A stretch of 64,000 nt of DNA, from positions 21,393,195 through 21,457,194 of the forward strand of contig OY776126.1 in NCBI GenBank assembly GCA_963675135.1. The letters are read 5' to 3'. The translations under genes and the position numbers were made by a program. The notes under the pieces are model-generated. The model saw only the letters and a list, made by a program, of their open reading frames with translations, was not told the DNA's origin and did not search any database. This document shows, one piece after another, positions 34,026 to 45,707 of this stretch (position 1 is its first letter; each line of letters opens with the position of its first letter). The stretch comes from Galeopsis tetrahit. Taxonomy: Eukaryota > Streptophyta > Magnoliopsida > Lamiales > Lamiaceae.

Positions 34026-36756
34026 GAGTTTATTGCTGCTTAGGTGCCATTTTCACCCTCCCACTCTATGTAGGTGCCATCTTTTTTAAAAATTGACATT
34101 AGGTGTCTAATTCACCCTGAAAAACCCAAATTGCCCTTATTAAACAACTCCTCTCATCTTCTTCTTTCTCCTCTCTCCTCTCTCCTCACACATTCTTTGA
34201 TTTTTGCAGATGTCCCATCAATGCAATTTGAATTTCAAAACCACTCTTAGTATTACTTTATCCAAATTATCCTTCAACTCATAGTGCAAGAACTAGTCGA
34301 GGTGGCTGGATAATCGTGTTTTAGGCATTCTCGTCTGCAAAACTTTCGGCAGCGGTGATGGAGGCTCGACAGCCATGGCGAAGCAGCGGCGGCGGCGATG
34401 GAGGCTCGGCGGCCATGGAGACTTAATAGCCATGGCGAAGGTTCGCCGCCAAAGTTCAAGGCGATGGAGGCTCGTCGGCAATGGCGAAGGCCACCATCTT
34501 CGTCGGAGAAAAGCACAGCAGCGACGATAAGCCACGGCGACGGACTTCGTCTTCCCCGGCGGCCATGGCGAAGCAGCGGAGCTTGATGCAGACGGGCGGC
34601 GACCGTGGTGGGGCGGCGATCTGAAGAAGACGAAGCCGCCTCCATGGCCGACGTCGCCGATCTGCTTCGGACGAAACAGCCGCACTGCGTCGGAGGCGAA
34701 GACTCGCTCGCCGGAGGTTCTCCCACCCGCCACTCCGACGATCTGCATCTTCGATCTTGAAGAAGGCCTCCCCCACTGCGCCGCTCCCACCTGTTCTCGC
34801 CTCCGACGCTGTACATCTCGCCGGATTTTTCTCAGGCGGCGGCCTCAAAATTGCTAGGGCATGGACTAGGGTTTTCTCACCCCATTAGGCCTGTTAGTGG
34901 GCTAGTTTTTTTTTTTTTTTTTTGAATTTGTTTTTTTTATAGATGCAAATAAATTATTTGTTGGTGCAATTTAAATTTTTCGTTGGTGCAAATAAATTAT
35001 TTGTTGGTGCAATTAAAATTTTATTCGTTGATGCAAATCTTTCTTTGTTGATGCAAATTATATTTGCTCATTGATGCAAATGTTATTTTTATATTTATTT
35101 TGTATTTTTTTTTTTTGATTTTGTGAGTTTTATATTGTTTTTTAATTTTTTGTGCATTTATTTTCGAATTTTTTGTTATTTTTGTTATTTTTTTTTGTTA
35201 ATTAAAATTGATTGTTAGAAAAAAAAGAATCTCACACATGTTGTTACCCAAAAATTGATTGTTACCCAAAAAAATTTACTCAAACAAAAATAATCTGCAT
35301 CAATGTTTAAATTTTTTTTCATTTTTCAGAATACAACATCATCGTTTTTTGTACATGCTTGACTCTGTTTGTTCTTTTTTTTTTCCATTATTTCACAATT
35401 CAACCAAAATAAGATCAACTTTTTTTTAAAAAAAATACAAAACTAAATTCTCAAAAAATACGAAGAAAAATTCAACAACGAAAAAAATAAATTTGCATCA
35501 ACGACGGTAAATTATTTGCATCATCGGAGAAATTATTTGCATCAACAAAGAAATTATTTTGCATCATCGAATAAATTATTTTGCACCAACGAATAAATTA
35601 TTTTGCACCAACGAATAAATTATTTGCACCAACCGTTCTAGTAAAAAAATAACATTTTTGTTTCATCTAAAAAGCAATTCTAAGTGTCTTCAAGGGTGTT
35701 TTAATTGAAAGAGTGGGGGCACATTAGGGGTGGGAAACCTTAGCCCACTAGCAGGCCCAAGTGGGATGTGGAAACCCTAGCCCCTACCCTAGCCGCCGCT
35801 TGAGAAAATTCCGGCAACAATTTGTGGAAGAAAAAATCCGGCCTTCGTCTCCATCTTCATCGACCGTCATCGTCTTCAATTTGTGGAAGAAAAAATCCGG
35901 CCTTCGTCTCCATCTTCATCTTCATCTTCATCGACCGTCATCGTCTTCAATTCCGGCAACAATTTGTGGAAGAAAATTCCGGCAACAATTTGTGGAAGAA
36001 AAAATCAGTTACAAATCCAAAATAAAAAACCTCACCATCATCTTCAAAAAATCAAAAACCAAAATAAAAAATCAATTAACAGATACAGATCAAAAACCAT
36101 CGTCTTCAAAAATCCAAAATTAAAAAACCTCACCTATGAATTCCAACGGCGGAGGAGAAGCGGCGGAGGGGCGTCGTTCACAGATCTCGACGACGACGAA
36201 GCCCATCCTTCACGATCTGTGTCGCGACGGTCTAAAAAAAGGCCAGATATCTACGCCGGGAAAAATGGCCAGATCTAAAAAAAACAGATCGGGAAATGGC
36301 CAGTTCATCTAGGAAAAATGGTCCGAAAAATGGCCATTCATCTTCGCCATCGACGACCAAACCTGTGATTGTGATTGTGATCGGGAAAAGCTTCATCTCC
36401 GGAAAATGGCCATTCATCTTCGCCATCGACGACGGAGCTTCAAGGGCAGCGACCATGGAGTTCAAGGCGGACGGCCATGGTGGGGGCGTCGATGGCAAAC
36501 AGCTTGGCCATGGCGATGGTGGTGGTGTTGGGCCGTTTTCGCCGGAGGCGGCGGTTTTTTTTTTTTTAAAACGATGAGTTGTGGAGAGAGAGGGAGTGGG
36601 AAGAAGATATGAGATGCCATCTTTCTTACTTTCCTCCTCTATAAGGGCAAGAATGTAATCTTGACCCTCAAATAGCACCTATAGGAGTTTTTTTTTTCTT
36701 TTGTAGCACTTAATGGGTTTTGCCAAGTCCAAAAGGCACTAGAATAGAATGACCCC
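34026..36756. mobile_element. GC-rich Mutator-like element with 9-bp duplication
   Basis: Flanked by TTTTAAAAT (34017-34025 and 36757-36765). R1 carries the empty site at 3988-3996. The ends are imperfect inverted repeats: left GAGTTTATTGCTGCTTAGGT, right (reverse complement) GGGGTCATTCTATTCTAGTG. Two GC-rich zones (34270-34850, 35760-36580) are rich in GGCGGCCATGGCGAAG-type words and open in several frames at once, a sign of biased composition rather than proven genes. Around 35.3 kb the element is internally inverted: AAATTATTTGTTGGTGCAA (about 34950) faces TTGCACCAACGAATAAATT (about 35580), and GGCCTGTTAGTGGGCTAG (34889) faces its complement near 35740. No transposase seen. It may carry captured host sequence. 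Confidence 0.8.
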
Positions 36757-36889
36757 TTTTAAAATTACCTATTTACCCTTATATTATATTATTAATAAAA
36801 TTAAAAAATTAAATTAAACTAAACTAAAATAAAAATACGAATAAACTAAAATAAAAATCAGATAAACTAAAATAATTTTTTTTATAGAA

Positions 36890-37330
36890 TATCGACCGTG
36901 CAACCAGACACGGCTGTTGGACCGTGAAAGTGAGCACTTACAACACATTTTTTGGATTGCACGATTTACTGAGTATCGATCGTGCAACCGTACACGGCTG
37001 TTGGACCGTGCAAGTGAGTACTTCGGGTGACTGAGTATCGACCGTGCAACCGTGCACGGCTGTTGGACCGTGCAAGTGAGTACTTCCAGTACATTTTTCA
37101 ATTTACACAAGTGACTGAGTATAGACAATACAATCGTGCACGTCTGTTGGACCGTGCAAGAGAGCACTTCTATAACAATTACCGATGTACACGGGTGACT
37201 GAGTATAGACCGTGCAATCCTGCACGACTCCTGGATCGTGAACAATACCACTTACAATACATTTTTCAATTTACACGGGTTATTGAGAATAGACCGTGCA
37301 ATTGTGCACGACTGCTGAACTGTGCATAAT
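36890..37330. repeat. Palindromic GTGCAC tandem array in R2
   Basis: The same unit as at 4128-4545 (GACCGTGCAACCGTGCACGG and TGACTGAGTAT spacers), about six units. Unit-by-unit differences from the first array are small, so the array was present before the two copies separated. Confidence 0.8.
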
Positions 37331-37576
37331 CAAAATTTTACTTGTATAAAAAGGGTAGAATAGTAATTTTTCTTAATATATATATGTATATATATATATT
37401 AAAAAAAATTAAAAAAGAAGGGTAATATAGTAAATAATAAAATACAATTTAAAAATTAATTTAATTAATTTAAACATGTATAACAAGTAGCAGGTTCATA
37501 CGATGCATACGACGTCACGTGGTGCGATTCGACGCGCTGGCTACATAGTCACTTTGTACAATTTGAGTACACTAAG

Positions 37577-38049
37577 AAAAATCTACTCTATGTCCATGCA
37601 ATTACTTTTTCGAAAGTTTTTCACATTATTTTTTATATACAATATTCTCAATTTTACAACGTGGAATCCAATTCATAGGAAAATATTTTTTTTTTTTTTG
37701 AGAGGATCATAGAACCAAGTGTAAGCTCTCTAAAAGAAGAAAAAAAAAACTCCTATAAACCAAGAAATGGTAGAGTTAGAATGATCGTCATGTCATGTAA
37801 GTTATGCACAACCACAACCGACTTGTTGTGTGTGGCTTTTCATTCTTAGACCATGAATGTGATTTCAAATATTAGGTGGAAGGGCCCCACTTTTCGTACG
37901 ATGTACTTGGAGCTTTTATCCATTCCAGAACACGTGATTGATCGATCAAACACACACACACAAATTTATCAAAGGACGACTAAAAACCAAAATCCCCAAC
38001 TTCCTCTTAAACCTCTTCTCTTCTCTTTCTCTTCACCATCAACACAACA
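37577..38049 (+). promoter_or_regulatory. Upstream region of GGH copy 2
   Basis: No gene. Contains CACGTG within GAACACGTGATTG (about 37929-37940), a G-box-type word often found in plant promoters. A pyrimidine-rich leader (CTTCTCTTCTCTTTCTCTTC, about 38014-38033) lies immediately before the ATG. No sharp TATA box was identified. Confidence 0.4.
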
Positions 38050-41000
38050 ATGTCCACTACCTCCTCTTCCGAATTGATAAAGTATCTCTGTGTTCCCCTT
38101 CTCATCTCGCTTTCAAAGGAGCTCAATGCCTCCGCCAACACTCAGCCTGCCGCGCCGCCGATCCTCTTGCCAAGTGAAACGGATCATCTGCCTGCTATTC
38201 CACGGCTCCCCGTTCTCAATTACCAGCCTGTCATAGGAATCCTCAGTCATCCCGGAGATGGCGCCTCCGGTCGCCTCAACACCGCCGATAATGTCTCCTA
38301 TATTGCTGCCTCCTATGTCAAGTTTGTTGAATCTGCGGGTGCTAGAGTTATTCCTCTCATTTGCAATGAACCTTCGGAGGTTCTTTTCAGGGTAATTACC
38401 GCTTCATCAATTTTCCACTTGCTGATTTTTTGGTGTTATGGAAATAATTTTGTTTGCTTTGTTGATTTTACGGTTATTGCCCTATACCTCTGTTTCTGTG
38501 TAGTATTAAATTTAAACTTGCACTTCTTAATCACATAATCTTTTTTTTTTTTTTAATGATAAAAAAAAGAGTCTAAGGATTCTATTACTACACTGTGTGT
38601 GGTGTGTGAGAAATAAAAAATTATATTTGTGTTTAATCAGAAACTTACTGAGGCATGTAGAAGGTGTCTGGAGAATCATTTTTACTTTTATGTCCAGTTG
38701 GGTCTACATTTTTAGTAAGGAAAACAAACAGGGAGGTAACTTGATGAAGCGCTGGACTGTTGCACAAATAAGAAGTAGAAATGTGATGTGCTTTCTTTAT
38801 TAACTTGTAAGGTTGCGTTTTCTACTATGGTATCATGTGGTAGTTGCTGGAAACGGATCGTCTTCATCACTTTACTGTAAATTTCTTGTAAATTTAAAGA
38901 GATATATATACATGATAAAATATTGAGTGAAGATACAAAAAAAGTGGAACTCACACAATGCGTCTATATCTCTCCAAATATACAAGAAATTTATGGACAA
39001 GAAATGGAGAGGATCCGTAGTAGTTGCTTCAGATTCAGCTAAATGTATATCCGATCAGCCTTTCTACCTTCTATCTATTGGTGATTCTCAACATTATCCA
39101 GTCACCGTATCTTTGGTTGAAGTGTGTGACTGTACCAGAATGAGGGCAGCGCTTTTCCTCAAAGGTGTTCCAATGCAATATGTACAAGGTGATCAATTCA
39201 TTTGGTATTGATGAGGTTCAACTTCAAACTATCTATACTCGTGCTTCAATAATGATGCATTGCTAAATTACCTGCTGCTGATTAGGTTTTGTTATTTGCT
39301 TAAGCAATCATGAATTCTGTGTATGCAAATTACCATAGTGCTAAACTTTATAATTCATGTTGCAGAAACTCAACTTGGTTAATGGAGTGATCTTCACTGG
39401 AGGGCGGGACAAAATAGGTCCTTACTTTGAGGTTGTCGAAGCAATCTTTAAGGTAAGACTAAGAGTAATAGAAATTCTTAATATTTTCAATTGCCTCAGC
39501 TTACGATGATACATATAAATTTTATTATCTTGCTTCATACTGAAGTAAATAAGAAAGTCTTCTTTATTTAGAAAAAATAATCTGGGCAGCTCTATACTCT
39601 ATAAATGTATGCAGTCAGTTTTTCAGAAGATTTTCTTAATGATATCCAATTTCAATTTTTTTTTTTTTGGATGTTGATGGGTAAGATAGAATAAGTTTTT
39701 ACAGACTTAGAAGATTGAATTAATAGACATGTTTTTAGTTATTTCTTGGTTGTTGCTTTATAATCTGATTTGCTCTGATCTTGTATGTTGTGTTAAAAAC
39801 TTTTTGAGATATTTTAGTGGATGATACAACCATCCACACCAAAGCCAGGTCAATTTTCATGTAAATTCCTACTTTGGGTCATTAAATCTGGGAAAATAAA
39901 CCACTGGCGAGAGATTGTCTCTCTCAATTAGTCAATTTTAACTACTTTTCAATCTTTTTGTACAGGAAGTTCTGAGGAAGAATAACACTGGAGATCATTT
40001 CCCTTTGCTTGCCATCTGCTTAGGTTTTGAACTAATAACCAAGATCGTGAGTGAGGTAAATTGATTAGGCATATCCTTAAACAGTTACTTCAGAATGACC
40101 ACCTCCACCCTAGCGTGTTCCCTCAAATAAGAGAGAATGGAAAGATAAAGAGAACGCGGCAAGAACATCAGTTCTTTATCAGTTCCACGTGTTAATAAAG
40201 AAGATTTCAATTTTCATTATTGATTACAGGACAACATGATACTGGAGAGATTCAGTGCAAAAGGTCAAGCTACTACGTTGCAATTCAGGGAAAACATAGA
40301 TATCAATGGAACTGTATTCCAAAGGTAATAATAAAGTTATTTTTGATGGTATGAAGTCATTTCAGTTACATTACTGTTGCAATTCATTTAAATGATGGAT
40401 TTGGCAAGCTAGAATCCATGAAGAAAGAATGATCATATATTGTCCAACATATCCGTCTTTGTGTGTTTGGTGTACAGTTCTACCCTGAACTTGTTAATTG
40501 CCTAAACTGGTGATTTCTATTGAAAGCTTACTGTGTTTGCATTTTTAACATTCTGATGAAAATTTAGAACTTTAAACTTAAGAGACCACTGTGGTGAAAC
40601 CGGTTATTTGGCTGAAGTTGGAATTATAGTAAAATGTGGTCATTGCAAGCTGTTAATAAGTTTATGTGGTGAAAGGAGTCCTATTCAGTCTGTTTCAGTT
40701 CTCAAGTCTTTATTCATCATTCATGTAATTAAGATTTATGCCTAGTTTTCTGGATAGATTTACAGGCATATTTCTTATATGAGAGTGCATGAATTATTAG
40801 CGTCAGACCGCCGACCAGATTCTACATAAGATCCTAATAAGGCTGTCCGTCCCATTCTTAGTGGGTGTTTCCAACTGGTATGGGAAGGGGCTGAATCACT
40901 TTTTTTTTTTTTTAAAAGCTGCCCTCTCACAGCTTTGTGATTTTCACTATTTATGAAATTGAAACACCCCCCCCCCCCCCCCCAAGTTTCATTTTGATAT

Positions 41001-43663
41001 TATCCCCATATTCTTATTATTGAGATTGTTTTATTTTTTTTGAAGAACATGACAGTTGGTGAGGATAGTTCACACCGCATACTGAATGCACTACATACTT
41101 TGTTGCAATATTTCTAACTTCTAAGGAAACAAGATGCCTTTTCCATTTGCTTGTAAATGAGTTGGCAGTTAGATTGGAAGCAAGCATCTATTAGATGATT
41201 TATATGATAATATCTTGTGTGCAAAGCAGGGTTTCTATCTTATCATTATTTATATCTTGTGAAATTACCTTTCAAAAAAATATCTTGTGAAATTAAATTT
41301 TTACCTGATATTTCGATGTACAAAAACTGAAAGCTTAGTTTCCAGATCTGGTGAATAGGAATTAATCAATAAGCAGTCACATCTCTCACCTTTGAATTTA
41401 ATTGATCATTATTTCGAAACGTGTTTGGAGGTAGCAGTTTCTCAATGCTCCTTTCTGGGTGGTAATTATTGTTCTCGCTAGATATGCTCACACAACTTCA
41501 TAAATTTATTTGTTTGTATGATAGTTTTTGATAATACATAGGCTGATAGTCATCATTAATCAATAATACACTGATTTTCTGCGCAGGTTTCATCCTGATT
41601 TGCTAAAGAAGCTCACTACAGAATGTTTAGTGATGCAAAATCACAAGGTAAGTTCTCTTTCCAGTCTGTTATTATGTGATGAATAGTTTATATAAATGTC
41701 TACTTATCTTCCTCGATAGCAAATTACATGGTTATGCATGCATTAACAAAGTAAGATCAAGCATAGAAAAAAAGGGAAGTAAAAGAAATGAATATATTGG
41801 TATCAAATAGAAGTAAAATTAGTGATTAGGGCTGCCAATCAGTAGGCGATACAGAACAATACGTATAAGACTATTGTGAAACACTAACTCATAGGCAAAT
41901 TAATGTCGTAGTTTCGATCAATGTTTTTGAGAAATAACATGTTTAAATGTCCTTGCAATATTTCTGGAGTTATGAACTGTATAATATTTACTTCAATGTA
42001 ACACCAAATATTTATCTGATAGTTGTTACCAGTATACCTTTTCTTTATACAACCATTTCATTTCATCTGTGACACAGTTTGGGATATCACCTGAAAAGTT
42101 TCAAGAGAACAAGAAACTATGTAGCTTCTTTAAGATCCTAACAACTAGTGTTGATGAAAATGACGAGGTATCGAAGAAATCACCTTCTTCATATTTGAAT
42201 TATTTTAGTTTGTTTCCACTTAATTTCTTGACATCTCAGCTTTTTCATTGATTTCCTTCCACCTCATGAATTTTGTATTAGATATATGTTTCAACAGTCC
42301 AGGCACACAGATACCCTGTGACTGCTGTTCAGTGGCACCCAGAGGTATTATCTTTATTTTACTCATTCTCCTTTCTACGTGAAGTCCATAATATGCTTTG
42401 TTCAAATGTTTTTACACCAGCCTATTGCATAATATTAATCAATATTTTTATCTTTCCATGGGTCCTAAATCCAACATGATATTTGAGAAACTATTTAGGG
42501 CCTCGAGAGACAAGAGTTTGAGCAAAATAATGTTTTAGGTCATGGTTACTTTTCCCATTTTGTACGGTTCTACATGGAAACGTTAGAAATGCATAAGCAT
42601 ATAATATACACACGCATCTGTGTGCCTAATTTACATATAACGATTAATGATCACTTTGGGATATCAACCAATTCATGTTTGTTAACCAACTATCATCAAA
42701 TACCCACAACTAACGAGCATTTGTCATTGTCAAATTTTGCGAACGTACACAAGTATCAGATGGTGATTAATTAAAACTGAGACATACGAAAGTTTTAATG
42801 CCTCAAGATTTCCAATTGAGCAATTTGTCGTAGCAAGAAAGATATGTAGGCTGTTCATTAAGTTGATTGCTAATATTGTGACACTGATGATAATAATGGA
42901 TATAGATATTAATATATTTCTACAAATTTACCGGACATATTTTTCTTTATGTCTTCTTTCTCAGCTCTTACACCCACAATTCACTGGCTTCCTGGATAAG
43001 AGCATTGGAGCTCTATTCCTATGCAATAGAATCCAGTACTGGTTGTTTTTAGGCTTCCACTAGTGAACTTAATTGCCTTATTTTAATGTTATTATCTACT
43101 TTCTTGTTCGAGTTGAGCTTTTGTATCTAAATTCCAGATAACACGTTTGTTAACTTTTACAAAAACTTGGATATATTAAAATCAAAATGCAATTTCAACA
43201 TCTCTGGTCCAGAAAAATGCTTTCGAATGGGGTTTATCAGGGATCCCACACTCTGAAGATGCAGTTCAGGTCACTCAACATGTTGCCAACTTTTTAGTGA
43301 GGTAATAATTTTTGTTAAATATTAGGTTCAGTTCTTCATTCATGCCGCAGTGCATGTTGCAAGGCAATTGAATAACAAAATAATTTCAAAGTAATGTCTC
43401 CTCGACCGTACTGATTACTTCAGTGATTCCAAGTAGTTATCCCACTAATTACTGTTTAACAAATATTTACTCGTTCATTTGTTTGCATCTATTGATTATT
43501 ATGCATATAAATTTCGGAGAATTTTAACACCTCGACTGTTTTATGGTCTCTTTGAATATGAATTGTCTCAGGGAAGCTAGAATGTCTAAGAATAGGCCAT
43601 CCGCTCAAAAAGTGCTCGATAACCTCATATATAATTACAGTCCCACATTTTGTGGAAAGGCTG

Positions 43664-43698
<35 letters not shown>

Positions 43699-43795
43699 CT
43701 CTCTCTGCGTGCGTGAAGGAGTAGGAACTATAACTTGTATCCATGTTTGTCATATTTGCAGGAGAGGGTTCGACGAGGTTTACATTTTCAGCTAG
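38050..43795 (+). CDS. GGH: Gamma-glutamyl hydrolase, copy 2 (10 exons)
   Basis: Same enzyme as at 159-3076. Exon model: 38050-38391, 39366-39452, 39966-40055, 40230-40324, 41587-41647, 42078-42167, 42282-42344, 43213-43301, 43572-43664 and 43762-43795. The sum is 1044 nt, giving 347 residues. It has a hydrophobic signal segment at about residues 10-24, then NYQPVIGILSHPGDG, nucleophile Cys161 in AICLGFE and His274 in QWHPE. Exon phases are identical to copy 1. Differences are a longer N-terminus and one codon less in exon 8. Introns are longer: intron 1 (974 bp) has an unrecognised open stretch at 38927-39211, intron 4 has a C17 run, and intron 9 begins inside a CT microsatellite. No break in the coding sequence. 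Confidence 0.93.
40967..40983. repeat. C17 homopolymer in intron 4
   Basis: Seventeen consecutive C in the intron between exons 4 and 5 of the second hydrolase gene, preceded by a T-run at 40900. Length may be a sequencing estimate. Confidence 0.8.
43664..43712. repeat. CT microsatellite at intron 9 donor
   Basis: (TC)15 at 43666-43695, then a short second CT tract. The splice donor GT of intron 9 (43665-43666) is directly fused to it, so the donor reads GTCTCT instead of the GTAACA seen in copy 1. Confidence 0.85.
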
Positions 43796-44589
43796 TTATG
43801 GTCCCTAAACTTTCTGGTAACACGTATTTAGTGTACATATTGCACTCACTTTGTGTTTTATGAATGTAAAACGATGAATATTGAATTCAGTGTAGCATCT
43901 CATTTCTCATGGATGTTAAAAGCTGAATGGATTTATGTATGTGCTTTAAAGTTCAATGCAAGGATGAAAATATCGGTATCGGTGAAAATATCGAAACCTT
44001 AAATTTATGGAAATATTGATATTGGTAATTTTAAAAATTTAATAACAAACCTTTAGTACATAAAATTAACAAAATAATTTTAATGCATTTTATATTAGTA
44101 ATAAATTTATATAAAATATAATGTACTATGTTATTTCGTATGACATTTATCGATATTTTTCAAAATTTATCGACATTTTCTCGATATTTTTTGATATTTT
44201 ATCGATATTAGGCTCGATATTGTTATTGTCTACTAATATTTATCGATATTTTCAATTTTCTAAAAAATATCATGGAAATATCGATTCTTCTCAATATCGA
44301 TATCGGTGACCCTAAAAAATGGATATGTCGAGGAAGGATATATCATGGATATTTCCGGACATTTTCATTGGTTCAATGTAAATCAATGATACCATTTTTT
44401 TTTTCTTCACATTTAATGTATCCAATTCTGCTGTTGAAAAAAATTGACTTTACCGTTATATTTCCCACTACTCATGCTTATCCTCTAAAAATATTTCATA
44501 ATTGTTAAAAAATATATTATGGGTAAAAATCAAAAGTATGAATCCTACACAATACGTGTCTTTTCGAGATTTCACAAAATATAGAGGAT
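43796..44589. repeat. GATATT-rich repeat DNA, no gene
   Basis: 43975-44340 is crowded with ATCGATATT, TTATCGATATTTT and ATATCGGTATCGGTGA. The ends (GGTATCGGTGAAAATATCGA near 43977 and ATATCGATATCGGTGACC near 44296) are related. It is likely a decayed MITE. AATGTAAAACGATGAAT just after the gene may include its 3' signals. Confidence 0.5.
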
Positions 44590-45350
44590 CCACAAAATAT
44601 ATGTTAAACTCTCTAGTATATGGCACACAAAATTACTGAAATACCCCCATCTCAACTCAGGAATTCAGGATCAACCCGTCGAACACATTTCAGACACTTT
44701 TTGCCTTTTCTTTCCCATGCTCAAGCACAGAGAGTTTAGAAAATTCTATAATTCCGGTGGCGAAGACGAGGCTGTGGCCGAGGTGATGAAGAAATTGTAG
44801 ATAATGGGAAGAATTGGGAAATTAAATTAAAAGAGAATTGTGAAGAGGGATGAAAAATCCACGAACTTGCTTAGCATAAAGACGAGAAAGACACTCAATT
44901 AAATTACTCCATCAAATCTTATATTATTATCATTCTTATCTCTTCATTCATTTCTGTATTACTGTACTATGATTTATGGAGCATGGTTCAGGTAAATAAT
45001 CTTTGGAATCGCTAAAGTAAAATCAATAAATATAATAACTCAAAAGCACAAAAGAATGAGGATTAGATACTACTAAGTAAAATTTTCCATCTCTAAACAT
45101 GATAACTCGGGGCCATTGCTATAGTAAAATAAAATAAATGTCGATGAAGATGAATAAAATTTAAGCTTACAAGGCTTTTCCCCACATCTGTTTATTAATG
45201 AATTGTTCTTACTAGTATGATGAACTAGTTAAGAGTAGCATCAATTTTGGTTCATGATACATCCTTAGTTTTTATGTTGTTTCTCTAGTCTATTAGTAAT
45301 ATAAATCGTGCATTAAGTAGTGAGCAATGATTTATGTTGCCGATTTATAG

Positions 45351-45585
45351 GTTAATTTTGATCCCCGAAGTTTGATAAGGAAAGCACATGCTGCTACCAC
45401 TTCCATCGGCTCAGCCACCGCGTAGGTTCTTTGACATGTTATTTGTAATCCTTGTCTATGTGCAGTATGAATCATGATCCGTATATATTTATGTGTGGTT
45501 TTCAGAGTTGTCGCAATGCTCGAAACCAACGGGGTATTGAAGATTGCAAATGTAGGGGACTGTGGTGTGAGGGTTATACGCAAAG
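45351..45585 (+). pseudogene. PP2C-type protein phosphatase fragment, two exons
   Basis: Exon at 45351-45421 reads VNFDPRSLIRKAHAATTSIG, with SATA following. A GT-AG intron follows (45422-45505), then an exon at 45506-45585 reading RVVAMLETNGVLKIANVGDC, then GVRVIRKG, ended by GTAAAC. These are adjacent core stretches of plant PP2C phosphatases, and VGDCG holds the metal-binding-strand motif. Flanking exons of the gene are absent. The piece sits just upstream of protease A of module 1 and is not in module 2. Confidence 0.8.
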
Positions 45586-45660
45586 GTAAACTTATGGGAG
45601 CATTTGGTTCAAATTCTTCAATGGAAATAGTAATGAAAATCATTGTCTTCATTAGATTGG

Positions 45661-45668
45661 TATAAAAT
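45661..45668 (+). promoter_or_regulatory. TATA box of protease A, module 1
   Basis: TATAAAAT lies 47 bp before the ATG at 45708, in GATTGGTATAAAATCAGAAA, which is the same in module 2. Confidence 0.7.
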
Positions 45669-45707
45669 CAGAAATGCCACAACCATCATCATCTCATTAT
45701 CCTCAAC

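Larger units (their letters stand above)
33740..37576. repeat. Repeat R2, second copy of R1, split by a MULE
   Basis: Matches 3723-4779 along its whole length and in the same orientation, with a 2731-bp insertion at 34026-36756. R1 is 0.65 kb downstream of the first hydrolase gene and R2 is 0.47 kb upstream of the second. Confidence 0.85.

Noticed and set aside
34274..34848. Several overlapping 130-180 codon frames in the GC-rich part of the MULE
   Set aside because: Open simultaneously in multiple frames with Arg/Ser/Pro-rich translation, as expected from GC-biased sequence; no recognisable domain.
38927..39211. 94-codon frame within intron 1 of GGH copy 2
   Set aside because: Unrecognised; lies inside the intron between well-supported exons and is absent from copy 1; could be a small insertion but nothing supports a gene.
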